Source: an uncultured Burkholderiales bacterium
GTDB lineage: Bacteria > Pseudomonadota > Gammaproteobacteria > Burkholderiales > Burkholderiaceae_E
Assembly: GCA_903923345.1 (NCBI GenBank)
Contig: CAIXXI010000064.1
Span: 1-18,316 of the forward strand
Direction of reading: 5' to 3'
DNA: 18,316 nucleotides
The notes under the pieces were generated by a model, which saw only the letters and a list, made by a program, of their open reading frames with translations, ran no database searches and had not been told where the DNA came from. Of this stretch, positions 1 to 7,410 are shown piece by piece. A program made the position numbers and the translations under genes. Each line of letters begins with the position of its first letter. Position 1 is the first letter of the stretch.

Positions 1-479
1 GGGTGGCCGAAGGGGCGAGCCTGGTGGTCGATGGTCGCGGTCTGAAGGTGCCGGGCCGCGAGAACGGCTTTTTCCTGGGTGGCTGCCTGTTCGACCGGGT
101 CTCGCCGTCGATGTCGATTTATCGTGAGGAGATTTTCGGGCCGGTGCTCGGTGTGACCCGGGTGGCGAGCTTCGAGGATGCATTGGCCCTGGTGAATGGC
201 CATGAGTTTGGCAACGGCTGCTGCCTGTTCACCCGCGACGGTGATTCGGCGCGCGAATTCGCCAGCCGGGTGCAGATCGGCATGGTCGGCATCAATGTCC
301 CGATTCCGGTGCCGATGGCTTTTCACTCATTTGGCGGCTGGAAGTCCTCGCTGTTCGGCGATCACCACATGCATGGGCCCGAGGGCGTTCGCTTCTACAC
401 GCGGTATAAGACGATCACCCAGCGCTGGCCGGCGGGCATCCGCGCGGGTGCCGAGTTCATCATGCCCACCATGAAGTAA
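1..479 (+). CDS. mmsA: (Methyl)malonate-semialdehyde dehydrogenase, C-terminal part (5' end outside window)
   Basis: This is the last ~158 codons of a CoA-acylating aldehyde dehydrogenase; the reading frame is already open at the window edge (codons in phase with position 3) and ends at TAA 477-479. The MmsA family converts methylmalonate or malonate semialdehyde plus CoA and NAD+ to propionyl-CoA or acetyl-CoA in valine, 3-hydroxypropionate or beta-alanine breakdown. Visible family hallmarks are the EEIFGPVL block, a GNGCCLFTRDG segment, GINVPIPVPM, a GGWKSSLFGDHH stretch and the GVRFYTRYKTITQRW tail, which is closer to MmsA than to ordinary aldehyde dehydrogenases. The nucleotide-binding region and catalytic Cys lie outside the window, so activity cannot be judged. 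It is followed after 16 bp by the gabD-like gene on the same strand, indicating an operon. Confidence 0.88.
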   Translation, partial: VAEGASLVVDGRGLKVPGRENGFFLGGCLFDRVSPSMSIYREEIFGPVLGVTRVASFEDALALVNGHEFGNGCCLFTRDGDSAREFASRVQIGMVGINVPIPVPMAFHSFGGWKSSLFGDHHMHGPEGVRFYTRYKTITQRWPAGIRAGAEFIMPTMK

Positions 480-495
480 TGACGGAGAACTGATC

Positions 496-1962
496 ATGAC
501 CCTGCAGTTGAAGGACATGACCCTGCTCAGACGGCAGGGCTGGATCGATGGCCAGTGGACGGATGCCGATTCCGGCAAGGTCTTTGCAGTGACCAATCCG
601 GCCACCGGCGAGACCCTGGTCGAGGTGGCCGACATGGGCGTGGCCGAGACCCGGCGGGCCATCGATGCGGCTGCCCGGGCCTTGCCCGGCTGGCGTGGCA
701 AGACGGCCAAGGAGCGCGCGGGCATCCTGCGCCGCTGGTTCGACCTGATCACGGCGCACACCGAAGACCTGGCGCAGCTGATGACCGCCGAGCAGGGCAA
801 GCCGCTGTCCGAAGCGCGGGGCGAGGTGGCCTACGGCGCGAGTTTCATCGAGTGGTTCGCCGAGGAGGCCAAGCGCACCTACGGCGATGTGATCCCGACG
901 TCCGGCAATGACCGTCGCCTGCTGGTGCTCAAGCAGCCGATCGGCGTGGTGGCCGCGATCACACCCTGGAATTTCCCGATCGCGATGATCACCCGCAAGG
1001 TGGCGCCGGCTCTGGCCGCCGGATGCACGGTGGTTGCCAAGCCGGCTGAAGCCACCCCGCTGAGCGCGCTGGCGCTGGTCGAGTTGGCTCGACAGGCCGG
1101 CATCCCGGCGGGTGTCTTCAATCTGATCACGGCGGATGCACCGAATGCGCCGGCCATCGGGCTTGAGCTGTGCACCAGCCCGATCGTTCGCAAGGTGTCC
1201 TTCACCGGGTCGACCGAGGTCGGACGGATTCTGCTGCGCCAGTCGGCCGATACGGTGAAGAAGCTGTCGCTCGAGCTCGGTGGCAATGCGCCCTTCATCG
1301 TGTTTGACGATGCTGACCTGGATGCCGCGGTCGAGGGTGCGCTGGTTTCGAAGTACCGCAACGCCGGTCAGACCTGCGTCTGTGCCAACCGCATCTATGT
1401 TCAGGATTCGGTCTATGACGCCTTTGCCGAGAAGCTTGCGCAGAAGGTGGCTGCATTCAAGGTGGGTGCTGGGACCGAGCCTGGCGTGATCATCGGGCCG
1501 ATGATCGAGCCGGCAGCGATCGCCAAGGTGCAGGCGCATATCGCCGACGCGGTGTCGCTGGGTGCCAGGGTGGTGGTGGGCGGCAAGCCCCATGCACTCG
1601 GCGGCCTGTTTTTCGAGCCGACGGTGCTGACCGGTGTGACACCGGCGATGCGGGTGGCTCGTGAAGAGACCTTCGGTCCGGTGGCGCCGCTGTTTCGTTT
1701 CAAGGATGAAGCCGAGGCGATCGCGATGGCCAACGACACCGAGTTCGGCCTGGCGTCGTATGTGTACGCCCGCGATGTTGGTCGGATTTTCCGTGTGGCC
1801 GAGGCGCTTGAGTCGGGCATGGTCTGCGTCAACTCCGGGATCCTGTCCAACGAGGTCTCGCCTTTCGGTGGCGTCAAGCAGTCGGGTCTGGGGCGTGAGG
1901 GGTCCAAGTACGGGATCGACGAGTACCTGGAGCTCAAGTACCTCTGTCTGGCTGGAATCTGA
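496..1962 (+). CDS. gabD: NAD(P)-dependent succinate-semialdehyde dehydrogenase
   Basis: The 488-residue product is full length for the family and closely resembles E. coli GabD along its whole length. It should oxidise succinate semialdehyde (or a similar C4 to C5 semialdehyde) to the acid in the cytoplasm. Visible residues: oxyanion Asn159 in TPWNFP, cofactor Lys182 in AKPAEAT, the FTGSTEVG loop (237-244), general base Glu260 in LELGGNAPF, and catalytic Cys294 in GQTCVCANR. The signature tail SNEVSPFGGVKQSGLGREGSKYG is intact. Glu185 occupies the position that is Ser in E. coli GabD and Glu in NAD-dependent aldehyde dehydrogenases, hinting at NAD+ preference. The start is chosen for GGAG at 484-487, 8 nt before the ATG. 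Neighbours lie 16 bp away on both sides, so it is probably cotranscribed. The exact substrate is inferred from similarity; glutarate semialdehyde is an alternative. Confidence 0.9.
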   Translation: MTLQLKDMTLLRRQGWIDGQWTDADSGKVFAVTNPATGETLVEVADMGVAETRRAIDAAARALPGWRGKTAKERAGILRRWFDLITAHTEDLAQLMTAEQGKPLSEARGEVAYGASFIEWFAEEAKRTYGDVIPTSGNDRRLLVLKQPIGVVAAITPWNFPIAMITRKVAPALAAGCTVVAKPAEATPLSALALVELARQAGIPAGVFNLITADAPNAPAIGLELCTSPIVRKVSFTGSTEVGRILLRQSADTVKKLSLELGGNAPFIVFDDADLDAAVEGALVSKYRNAGQTCVCANRIYVQDSVYDAFAEKLAQKVAAFKVGAGTEPGVIIGPMIEPAAIAKVQAHIADAVSLGARVVVGGKPHALGGLFFEPTVLTGVTPAMRVAREETFGPVAPLFRFKDEAEAIAMANDTEFGLASYVYARDVGRIFRVAEALESGMVCVNSGILSNEVSPFGGVKQSGLGREGSKYGIDEYLELKYLCLAGI

Positions 1963-1978
1963 GAGGAAGGTTCTGCAG

Positions 1979-3112
1979 ATGAAGATGAAGGTCAGGGCGG
2001 CGGTTCTGCGGCAGATCGGTTTACCGGCGCCGTATGCCCAGAGCCAACCGCTGAGCATCGAGACGGTCGAGCTCGACGATCCGGGTCCGGGCGAGGTCAG
2101 GGTGAAGATCCGGGCGGCCGGTTTGTGCCATTCGGACCTCTCGGCCATCAATGGCGATCGACCCTGGCCGGTGCCGATCGTACCGGGACATGAAGCGGCT
2201 GCTGAAGTGGTCGAGCTAGGCTCGGCGGTGTCAGATTTGAAAGTGGGTGATCACGTCGTGCTTGTGTTCAGGCCGGCGTGTGGCGCCTGTCCGGACTGTG
2301 CGGTCGGGCGCCCCGCCCTGTGTGGGCCGGGCGGCGAATCCAATGGCGCGGGGTCCTTGCTCGGTGGCTACAAGCGCCTGTCTCTGGCGGGCAGCTCCCT
2401 GAACCATCACATGGGTTGCGCCGCGTTTGCCGAATACGCCACCGTCTCGCGCCGGTCGGTCGTGCCGATCGATCACGATCTGCCCTGGGAGCATGCGGCA
2501 CTGTTTGGTTGTGCAGTCCTGACGGGTGCCGGCGCGGTGTTCAACACCGCGCGCATGGAAGCCGGGGCACGGGTTGCGGTGGTCGGTCTGGGCGGCGTTG
2601 GGTTTTCCTCGCTGCTGGCCGCGGTGGCGGCCGGTGCCCGCGAAGTGATCGCGATCGACATGCTGCCGTCCAAGCTCGATCTTGCCCGGCAATTGGGTGC
2701 CTCCCAGGTCTTCGATGCCCGCGATCCGGATGTGATCGCACAGGTCAAGTCGGCCACCCAGGGTGGGGTGGACTATGCCTTCGAAATGGCTGGGGTGGTT
2801 GCAGCGTTGGAGTTGGCCTATCGAATCACTCGGCGTGGCGGTACAACAGTCACCGCCGGCTTGCCCAATCCGGGTGCGCAGTGGCCCTTGCAGGCGGTTT
2901 CGCTGATTGCCGAGGAGCGTACGCTCAAGGGCAGTTATATCGGTTCCTGTGTGCCGAGTCGGGATGTGCCTCGGTTCGTTGATCTGTTCCGGGCGGGGCG
3001 GCTGCCGGTCGATCGCCTGCTGAGCGAGCGAATTTCACTCGAGGAGATCAATCCGGCGCTCGACCGCCTTGCGCGGGGCGAGTCGATTCGTCAGGTGATC
3101 ATGATGCAGTGA
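1979..3112 (+). CDS. Zinc-dependent alcohol dehydrogenase (medium-chain dehydrogenase/reductase)
   Basis: The 377-residue cytoplasmic MDR-family enzyme is expected to interconvert an alcohol and aldehyde with NAD+. Catalytic zinc ligands are visible as Cys50 (GLCHSD), His71 (GHE) and Cys178 (FGCAV). The structural zinc lobe has Cys101, Cys104, Cys107 and Cys115. The Rossmann motif GLGGVG (203-208) is followed by Asp227, which favours NAD+ over NADP+. The start is set at ATG 1979 because AGGAAGG (1964-1970) lies 8 nt upstream; the same frame stays open further 5' but only by overlapping gabD. The gap from gabD is 16 bp and the GMC oxidoreductase follows after 62 bp, so this looks like a middle gene of an operon. 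The true substrate is unknown; 4-hydroxybutyrate-type hydroxy acids or diols would fit a GabD partner, but this is inference. Confidence 0.88.
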   Translation: MKMKVRAAVLRQIGLPAPYAQSQPLSIETVELDDPGPGEVRVKIRAAGLCHSDLSAINGDRPWPVPIVPGHEAAAEVVELGSAVSDLKVGDHVVLVFRPACGACPDCAVGRPALCGPGGESNGAGSLLGGYKRLSLAGSSLNHHMGCAAFAEYATVSRRSVVPIDHDLPWEHAALFGCAVLTGAGAVFNTARMEAGARVAVVGLGGVGFSSLLAAVAAGAREVIAIDMLPSKLDLARQLGASQVFDARDPDVIAQVKSATQGGVDYAFEMAGVVAALELAYRITRRGGTTVTAGLPNPGAQWPLQAVSLIAEERTLKGSYIGSCVPSRDVPRFVDLFRAGRLPVDRLLSERISLEEINPALDRLARGESIRQVIMMQ

Positions 3113-3174
3113 GCGCCTGCGAAGGGCGCCGTTCGATCTGCGGCGGGTGAGTCCGCGCAGACCAGGGAGAAGAG

Positions 3175-4845
3175 ATGTCAGCGAGTGCGGCAGGCGGCAG
3201 TCAAGCCGATGCAGAGTTCGACTATGTGATTGTGGGTGCTGGAACAGCCGGATGCCTTCTGGCCAACCGCTTGTCCGCAGATCCTTCCAAGCGAGTCCTG
3301 CTGCTTGAGGCGGGCGGCAGGGATGACTGGATCTGGATTCACATCCCAGTGGGGTATCTGTACTGCATCGACAATCCGCGGACAGACTGGCAGTTCCGGA
3401 CCGAGGCCGAGCCAGGTCTGGGCGATCGCTCGCTGATCTACCCGCGTGGCCGAACCCTGGGCGGATGCTCATCGATCAACGGGATGCTCTATCTGCGCGG
3501 ACAAAGCGCGGATTACCAGCGCTGGGTCGATGCCGGCAACCCGGGTTGGTCCTGGGACGAGGTGCTGCCGTACTTCCTCAAGCATGAGCACTATCACGGG
3601 CTGGATGAGGGTGGATCCGACCCGATGCATGGCCATGGGGGAGAGTGGCGGGTCGAGCGACCGAGGGTGTCATGGGAGGTGCTCGATGCCTTTCAGGCGG
3701 CCGCAGAGCAAGCAGGCATTCCCAGAACGAATGATTTCAATCGGGGCAATAACTTCGGTTGCGGCTATTTCGAGGTCAATCAGCGCAGGGGCGTCCGCTG
3801 GAGCGCGTCCAAGGCCTTTCTGCGTCCGGTCGAATCCCGCTCAAACCTGGTCGTCTGGACCGATGCGCAGGTCAAGCGTGTGCGGTTTGAGGGCAAGCGA
3901 GCGGTCGGCGTCGAGCTGGCGCGGGGGATTGGCCGCGGTTCTGCTGCTGCGGCCGCTCAACAGTTTGTCCGCGCTCGAGGCGAAGTGATCCTCGCAGCCG
4001 GTGCGGTTAACTCGCCGCACCTGCTGCAACTGTCCGGGATCGGACCTGGCGAGGCGCTTCAGTCGATCGGCGGGCCGGTCGTTCAGGATCTATCCGGCGT
4101 CGGCGGCAATTTGCAGGACCATCTGCAGCTTCGGATGGCCTACACCGTCCAGGGTGTGACCACCTTGAATCGGCAGGCCAACAGCCTGTTTGGCAAGGCC
4201 TGGATGGGTATCCAATACGCATTGTGGCGCCGCGGGCCGCTCACGATGTCGCCCAGTCAACTGGGTGCGTTTGCACCGAGCGATCCGAGCGAGGCTTTCC
4301 CAGATCTCGAGTACCACGTCCAACCACTGTCGCTGGACCGCTTTGGGGAGCCACTCCATCGATTCCCTGCGATCACGACTTCGGTGTGCCACTTGCGCCC
4401 GCACTCGCGCGGGTCAATCCGAACGACGAGTCCGACCTGGTCGGACGCGCCGGTGATTCGTCCGAATTACCTGTCGGATCAGCGCGACCAGATCGTCGCC
4501 AGCAATGCGATTCGGCTGACGCGGCGCATCATGGGGATGCCTGCGATGGCTCGATATCAGCCAGAGGAGTTCAAGCCAGGGCCGAGCTTTCAATCGGAAG
4601 AGGATCTGGTGCGGGCGGCGGGCGAGATTGGCACCACCATTTTTCACCCGGTCGGCACGGCCAAGATGGGGCCGGATTCGGATCCGGGTGCTGTGGTGGA
4701 TGGGCGGTTGCGAGTCCGGGGCGTTCAGGGTCTGAGGGTGATCGACGCATCCATCATGCCGTTCATCACTTCGGGCAATACCAACTCGCCCACGCTGATG
4801 ATTGCGGAGCGGGGTGCGGAGATGGTGCTGGCGGATGCGGGTTGA
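3175..4845 (+). CDS. GMC-family FAD-dependent oxidoreductase (choline dehydrogenase-like)
   Basis: The 556-residue flavoprotein belongs to the glucose-methanol-choline family, which oxidises primary alcohols using bound FAD. The N-terminal dinucleotide fold has GAGTAG (21-26) and Glu45 in LLEAGG. GMC signature 1 spans 90-109 (PRGRTLGGCSS region), and signature 2 covers GAVNSPHLLQLSGIG from residue 276. The catalytic pair is His491 (FHPVGTAKMG) and Asn535 (TSGNTNSP). An Ala run at about 256-261 sits in the substrate domain. There is no signal peptide or membrane segment. AGGGAG (3164-3169) supports this ATG. The stop TGA (4843-4845) directly abuts a parS palindrome. Choline dehydrogenase is only the closest familiar annotation. 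Flavin 3-hydroxypropionate dehydrogenases are also GMC members and would suit the mmsA-like gene in the same operon; no choline-pathway partner is present here. Confidence 0.88.
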   Translation: MSASAAGGSQADAEFDYVIVGAGTAGCLLANRLSADPSKRVLLLEAGGRDDWIWIHIPVGYLYCIDNPRTDWQFRTEAEPGLGDRSLIYPRGRTLGGCSSINGMLYLRGQSADYQRWVDAGNPGWSWDEVLPYFLKHEHYHGLDEGGSDPMHGHGGEWRVERPRVSWEVLDAFQAAAEQAGIPRTNDFNRGNNFGCGYFEVNQRRGVRWSASKAFLRPVESRSNLVVWTDAQVKRVRFEGKRAVGVELARGIGRGSAAAAAQQFVRARGEVILAAGAVNSPHLLQLSGIGPGEALQSIGGPVVQDLSGVGGNLQDHLQLRMAYTVQGVTTLNRQANSLFGKAWMGIQYALWRRGPLTMSPSQLGAFAPSDPSEAFPDLEYHVQPLSLDRFGEPLHRFPAITTSVCHLRPHSRGSIRTTSPTWSDAPVIRPNYLSDQRDQIVASNAIRLTRRIMGMPAMARYQPEEFKPGPSFQSEEDLVRAAGEIGTTIFHPVGTAKMGPDSDPGAVVDGRLRVRGVQGLRVIDASIMPFITSGNTNSPTLMIAERGAEMVLADAG

Positions 4846-4861
4846 TGTTTCACGTGAAACA
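4846..4861. promoter_or_regulatory. parS centromere site 1 (ParB-binding palindrome)
   Basis: TGTTTCACGTGAAACA is a perfect 16-bp palindrome matching the chromosomal parS consensus bound by ParB/Spo0J. It begins at the base after the GMC gene stop codon. An identical copy lies 610 bp downstream, and the matched stretch extends to 20 bp (4843-4862 and 5453-5472). ParA and ParB are encoded about 3.3 kb and 4.1 kb downstream. The identification rests on the exact motif plus this context. Confidence 0.93.
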
Positions 4862-4934
4862 GTTCAGTCGGCCGGTCGACGCAGGACTGCTCGGCACGCG
4901 ATCAATCTCAGGTTAAAAAATTGAGCGGGTGGTG

Positions 4935-4949
4935 CGGCCGCGGTGGCCG
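4935..4949 (+). terminator. Weak GC stem-loop, possible terminator of the catabolic operon
   Basis: CGGCC (4935-4939) can pair with GGCCG (4945-4949) around a 5-nt loop, 90 bp after the GMC stop. Only two T residues follow immediately, so it lacks the U tract of a good intrinsic terminator. No better terminator is visible downstream of the operon. Confidence 0.22.
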
Positions 4950-5411
4950 TTAATCGGCAGGCCTCTTGCTGTTCGAATGGCCGGGGTTGATTGATCGAGG
5001 TGTGATCTGTCCCGAAGCGGTGCCGCCCGTCGTCAGTCTTGATGGTGCTCTGTTTGCGGTGACCGGCTGAGTATCCCGTCACCCGTGCAGTGAGGCGGTC
5101 ATCTGGCCCGAGTCCAAGCCCGCAGTTGAAGGGTGAGCCAGCCGCTGCTTGGCCAGTGCGCCACGGCAGTCGTGGGCAGTTCCTGTGCTGTGTTTGGGTA
5201 GTCGGTTTACGGCAGGCAATCAGGGCTGTTTCGCCAGGCACTGATTCGATTCGCCCACCCATGCGCGGTCGGTGAGACTTGAATACGCGGCGCGCGCTGT
5301 GTGACTTTGAATCGAGCAACCGGTTGGCGGCGGACCCTAATTGCGCGACGCCTGACGCCGCATGATCACGTCGAGTTTGCAGACTTGGCCTTGTTATTAC
5401 CTCCTAGTCGA

Positions 5412-5433
5412 CCCTAAGACCTGAGTTCTAGGG
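5412..5433. repeat. Imperfect inverted repeat upstream of parS site 2
   Basis: CCCTA (5412-5416) pairs with TAGGG (5429-5433), and GAC (5418-5420) with GTT (5425-5427, one G-U pair), around a CTGA loop with one mismatch. It lies 22 bp upstream of the second parS. Its role is unknown; it could be an operator or an RNA hairpin, or chance. Confidence 0.3.
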
Positions 5434-5453
5434 CATCAGTCTGAACTGCATCT

Positions 5454-5489
5454 GATGTTTCACGTGAAACAGCGCCTATAATTCGCCTC
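5454..5489 (+). promoter_or_regulatory. Presumed sigma70 promoter of mnmG-rsmG-parA-parB
   Basis: A perfect -10 hexamer TATAAT lies at 5477-5482, 32 bp before the mnmG start codon. No good -35 hexamer exists at the right distance: with a 17-bp spacer the hexamer would be 5454-5459, GATGTT, mostly parS sequence. There is no TG extended -10. Transcription would begin near 5489, leaving a leader of about 26 nt. A strong -10 with a poor, parS-overlapped -35 suggests a regulated promoter. Confidence 0.6.
5456..5471. promoter_or_regulatory. parS centromere site 2, overlapping the mnmG promoter
   Basis: This is a second perfect copy of the 16-bp palindrome TGTTTCACGTGAAACA. It ends 5 bp before the TATAAT element of the presumed mnmG promoter and covers most of the -35/spacer region, about -33 to -18 relative to the expected start site. 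ParB bound here would be placed to compete with RNA polymerase. Confidence 0.93.
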
Positions 5490-5514
5490 CCTTCTTCTGC
5501 TGGGTCGTTGAGCC

Positions 5515-7407
5515 ATGCTCTTCCCGGAAGCCTTCGATGTGATTGTGGTGGGTGGTGGCCATGCCGGTACCGAGGCTGCGCTCGCTTCGGCCCGCATGGG
5601 TGCGCGCACACTCTTGCTGACGCACAACATCGAAACCCTCGGGCAGATGTCCTGCAACCCGTCGATTGGCGGGATCGGAAAGGGGCATCTGGTTAAAGAG
5701 GTGGACGCGCTGGGCGGTGCGATGGCCGCTGCCACCGACGAGGCGGGTATTCAGTTTCGGATTCTCAACTCCAGTAAAGGCCCGGCCGTCAGAGCCACCC
5801 GGGCGCAGGCCGATCGGGTGCTTTATCGAAAGGCGATCCGTACACGGCTCGAAAACCAGCCGAACCTATGGCTGTTTCAGCAAGCCGTTGATGACCTGAT
5901 TCTTGAAGGCGATCGAGTCGCTGGTGCGATCACACAGATTGGTCTGGAATTTCGAGCCCGAGCTGTGGTGGTCACGGCCGGAACCTTCCTGAACGGGCTC
6001 ATCCACATCGGTTTGAATCACCATTCTGCCGGCCGAGCGGGGGATCCGCCCGCCGTGTCGCTGGGTCAGCGACTCAAGGAGATGAAGCTCCCGCAGGGAC
6101 GATTGAAGACCGGGACGCCACCCCGAATCGATGGCCGTTCGATCGATTTTTCCAAGCTTGAAGTTCAGCATGGCGATCTGGACCCGATTCCGGTGTTTTC
6201 TTTCCTGGGGCGTCCAGACCAACACCCGGAGCAATTGCCGTGCTGGGTGACCCACACCAATGAGCGGACACACGAAATCATTCGCTCGGGTCTCGATCGC
6301 TCTCCGATGTACACCGGGGTGATTGAGGGCGTTGGGCCGCGCTACTGTCCTTCAATCGAAGACAAGATCCATCGCTTTGCCCACAAGTCGGCTCATCAGA
6401 TCTTCCTCGAACCGGAAGGTCTGACCACGCATGAGTTCTATCCGAACGGCGTTTCCACCAGCCTGCCATTCGATGTTCAGATCGAACTCGTCCGGTCGAT
6501 GGTGGGCTTGGAGTCGGCGCACATCCTGCGGCCAGGCTATGCGATTGAGTACGACTACTATGATCCGCGCGGCCTGAAGGATTCGCTCGAGACACGCGCC
6601 ATCAACGGCCTGTTCTTTGCCGGGCAAATCAACGGTACGACCGGATATGAGGAGGCCGCGGCCCAGGGTCTTCTCGCGGGTATCAATGCGGCGCTACAGG
6701 TTCAATCTCGGGATCCATGGTGCCCGCCACGCAGTGAGGCCTACCTGGGCGTGCTGGTGGATGACCTGATCACACGGGGTGTTTCCGAACCGTATCGGAT
6801 GTTCACCAGCCGGGCAGAGTACCGACTGAGTCTGCGCGAGGACAATGCTGACCTGCGACTCACCGAGCAGGGCAGAGCTTTGGGATGCGTGGATGACGCG
6901 CGATGGGCGGCTTTCTGTCGAAAGCGCGATTCGATTGAAGGCGAGCTTCAACGACTGCGCAGCACATGGGTCAATCCACGTGTGCTCGATGCAGCTCGAG
7001 CCACCGCGCTGCTGGGTGCACCGATCGAAAAGGAGTACTCACTGGCTGACCTGGTGCGTCGCCCTGAGTTGAAGTACAGCGCGCTGGTGCAGGCCTTGGG
7101 GGAGGGCATCTCTGATCCTGAGGTTGCCGAGCAGGTTGAGATTCAACTCAAGTACCAGGGCTATATCGAACGTCAGCAGGCTGAGGTCGAGCGCCAGGCC
7201 AATCAAGCGCATCAGAAGATTCCCGATGACATGCGATACGAGGATGTCGCAGGCCTCTCATTTGAGGTGCGCCAGCGGCTGAGTCAGCACCGTCCCCAGA
7301 CAGTGGGTCAGGCGTCGCGGATCCAGGGCATCACGCCAGCCGCCATTTCGCTGCTCCTGATTCACCTCAAGCGTCTGCGGGCGGGCGCTGCCCGGGACGC
7401 GGCCTGA
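5515..7407 (+). CDS. mnmG: tRNA uridine 5-carboxymethylaminomethyl modification enzyme MnmG (GidA)
   Basis: The 630-residue FAD protein partners with MnmE to install the carboxymethylaminomethyl group on wobble uridine 34 of several tRNAs in the cytoplasm. It aligns from its first residues with E. coli MnmG (629 aa). The FAD motif GGGHAG is at 13-18, the conserved Cys47 lies in GQMSCNPSIGG, and Cys278 in GPRYCPSIEDK. Further conserved blocks are GIQFRILNSSKGPAVRATR, LKTGTPPRID, and the FFAGQINGTTGYEEAAAQG block. The C-terminal helical domain ends with IGQASRIQGITPAAISLLL. The ATG at 5515 is fixed by homology; its ribosome site is weak. It is first in a run with rsmG, parA and parB, behind a promoter overlapping parS. 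Confidence 0.97.
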   Translation: MLFPEAFDVIVVGGGHAGTEAALASARMGARTLLLTHNIETLGQMSCNPSIGGIGKGHLVKEVDALGGAMAAATDEAGIQFRILNSSKGPAVRATRAQADRVLYRKAIRTRLENQPNLWLFQQAVDDLILEGDRVAGAITQIGLEFRARAVVVTAGTFLNGLIHIGLNHHSAGRAGDPPAVSLGQRLKEMKLPQGRLKTGTPPRIDGRSIDFSKLEVQHGDLDPIPVFSFLGRPDQHPEQLPCWVTHTNERTHEIIRSGLDRSPMYTGVIEGVGPRYCPSIEDKIHRFAHKSAHQIFLEPEGLTTHEFYPNGVSTSLPFDVQIELVRSMVGLESAHILRPGYAIEYDYYDPRGLKDSLETRAINGLFFAGQINGTTGYEEAAAQGLLAGINAALQVQSRDPWCPPRSEAYLGVLVDDLITRGVSEPYRMFTSRAEYRLSLREDNADLRLTEQGRALGCVDDARWAAFCRKRDSIEGELQRLRSTWVNPRVLDAARATALLGAPIEKEYSLADLVRRPELKYSALVQALGEGISDPEVAEQVEIQLKYQGYIERQQAEVERQANQAHQKIPDDMRYEDVAGLSFEVRQRLSQHRPQTVGQASRIQGITPAAISLLLIHLKRLRAGAARDAA

Positions 7408-7410
7408 CCC

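Larger units (their letters stand above)
4846..5514. other. Gene-free interval bracketed by two parS sites
   Basis: About 670 bp separate the GMC oxidoreductase from mnmG. I find no open frame here with a ribosome site and family resemblance; the frames present look like chance. It holds parS at each end, a short A run (4914-4920), a weak GC stem-loop at 4935-4949, an imperfect hairpin at 5412-5433 and the mnmG -10 element. I searched by eye for DnaA boxes (TTATCCACA and close variants) on both strands and found none, so there is no visible case for a DnaA-dependent oriC. A partition centromere plus promoter region is the simplest reading. Confidence 0.7.

Noticed and set aside
460..2151. Very long minus-strand frame opposite gabD, and similar long antisense frames opposite atpA and atpD
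   Set aside because: They mirror the codon structure of strongly conserved + strand genes in GC-rich DNA and encode His/Arg/Gly-rich sequence without family features.
3113..3129. Small stem-loop GCGCC/GGCGC after the alcohol dehydrogenase stop as an intra-operon terminator
   Set aside because: Only 5 bp, no T tract, and the next gene follows closely with its own ribosome site, so operon continuity is more likely.
4845..4916. Short frame MFHVKQ... (23 codons) overlapping the GMC stop as TGATG, resembling a translationally coupled gene
   Set aside because: Its start and first residues are simply the parS palindrome read as codons; the same MFHVKQ opening appears at the second parS and stops after 8 codons. 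No family resemblance.
4864..5319. 151-codon minus-strand open frame in the parS interval
   Set aside because: No recognisable domain, low-complexity Arg/Pro/Ala-rich composition typical of chance frames in GC-rich DNA, and no convincing ribosome site or promoter.
4862..5455. Possible replication origin (oriC) between the parS sites
   Set aside because: By eye there are no DnaA boxes, no AT-rich unwinding region beyond one short A run, and dnaA or dnaN is not in the window. parS near parAB does not by itself mark oriC.
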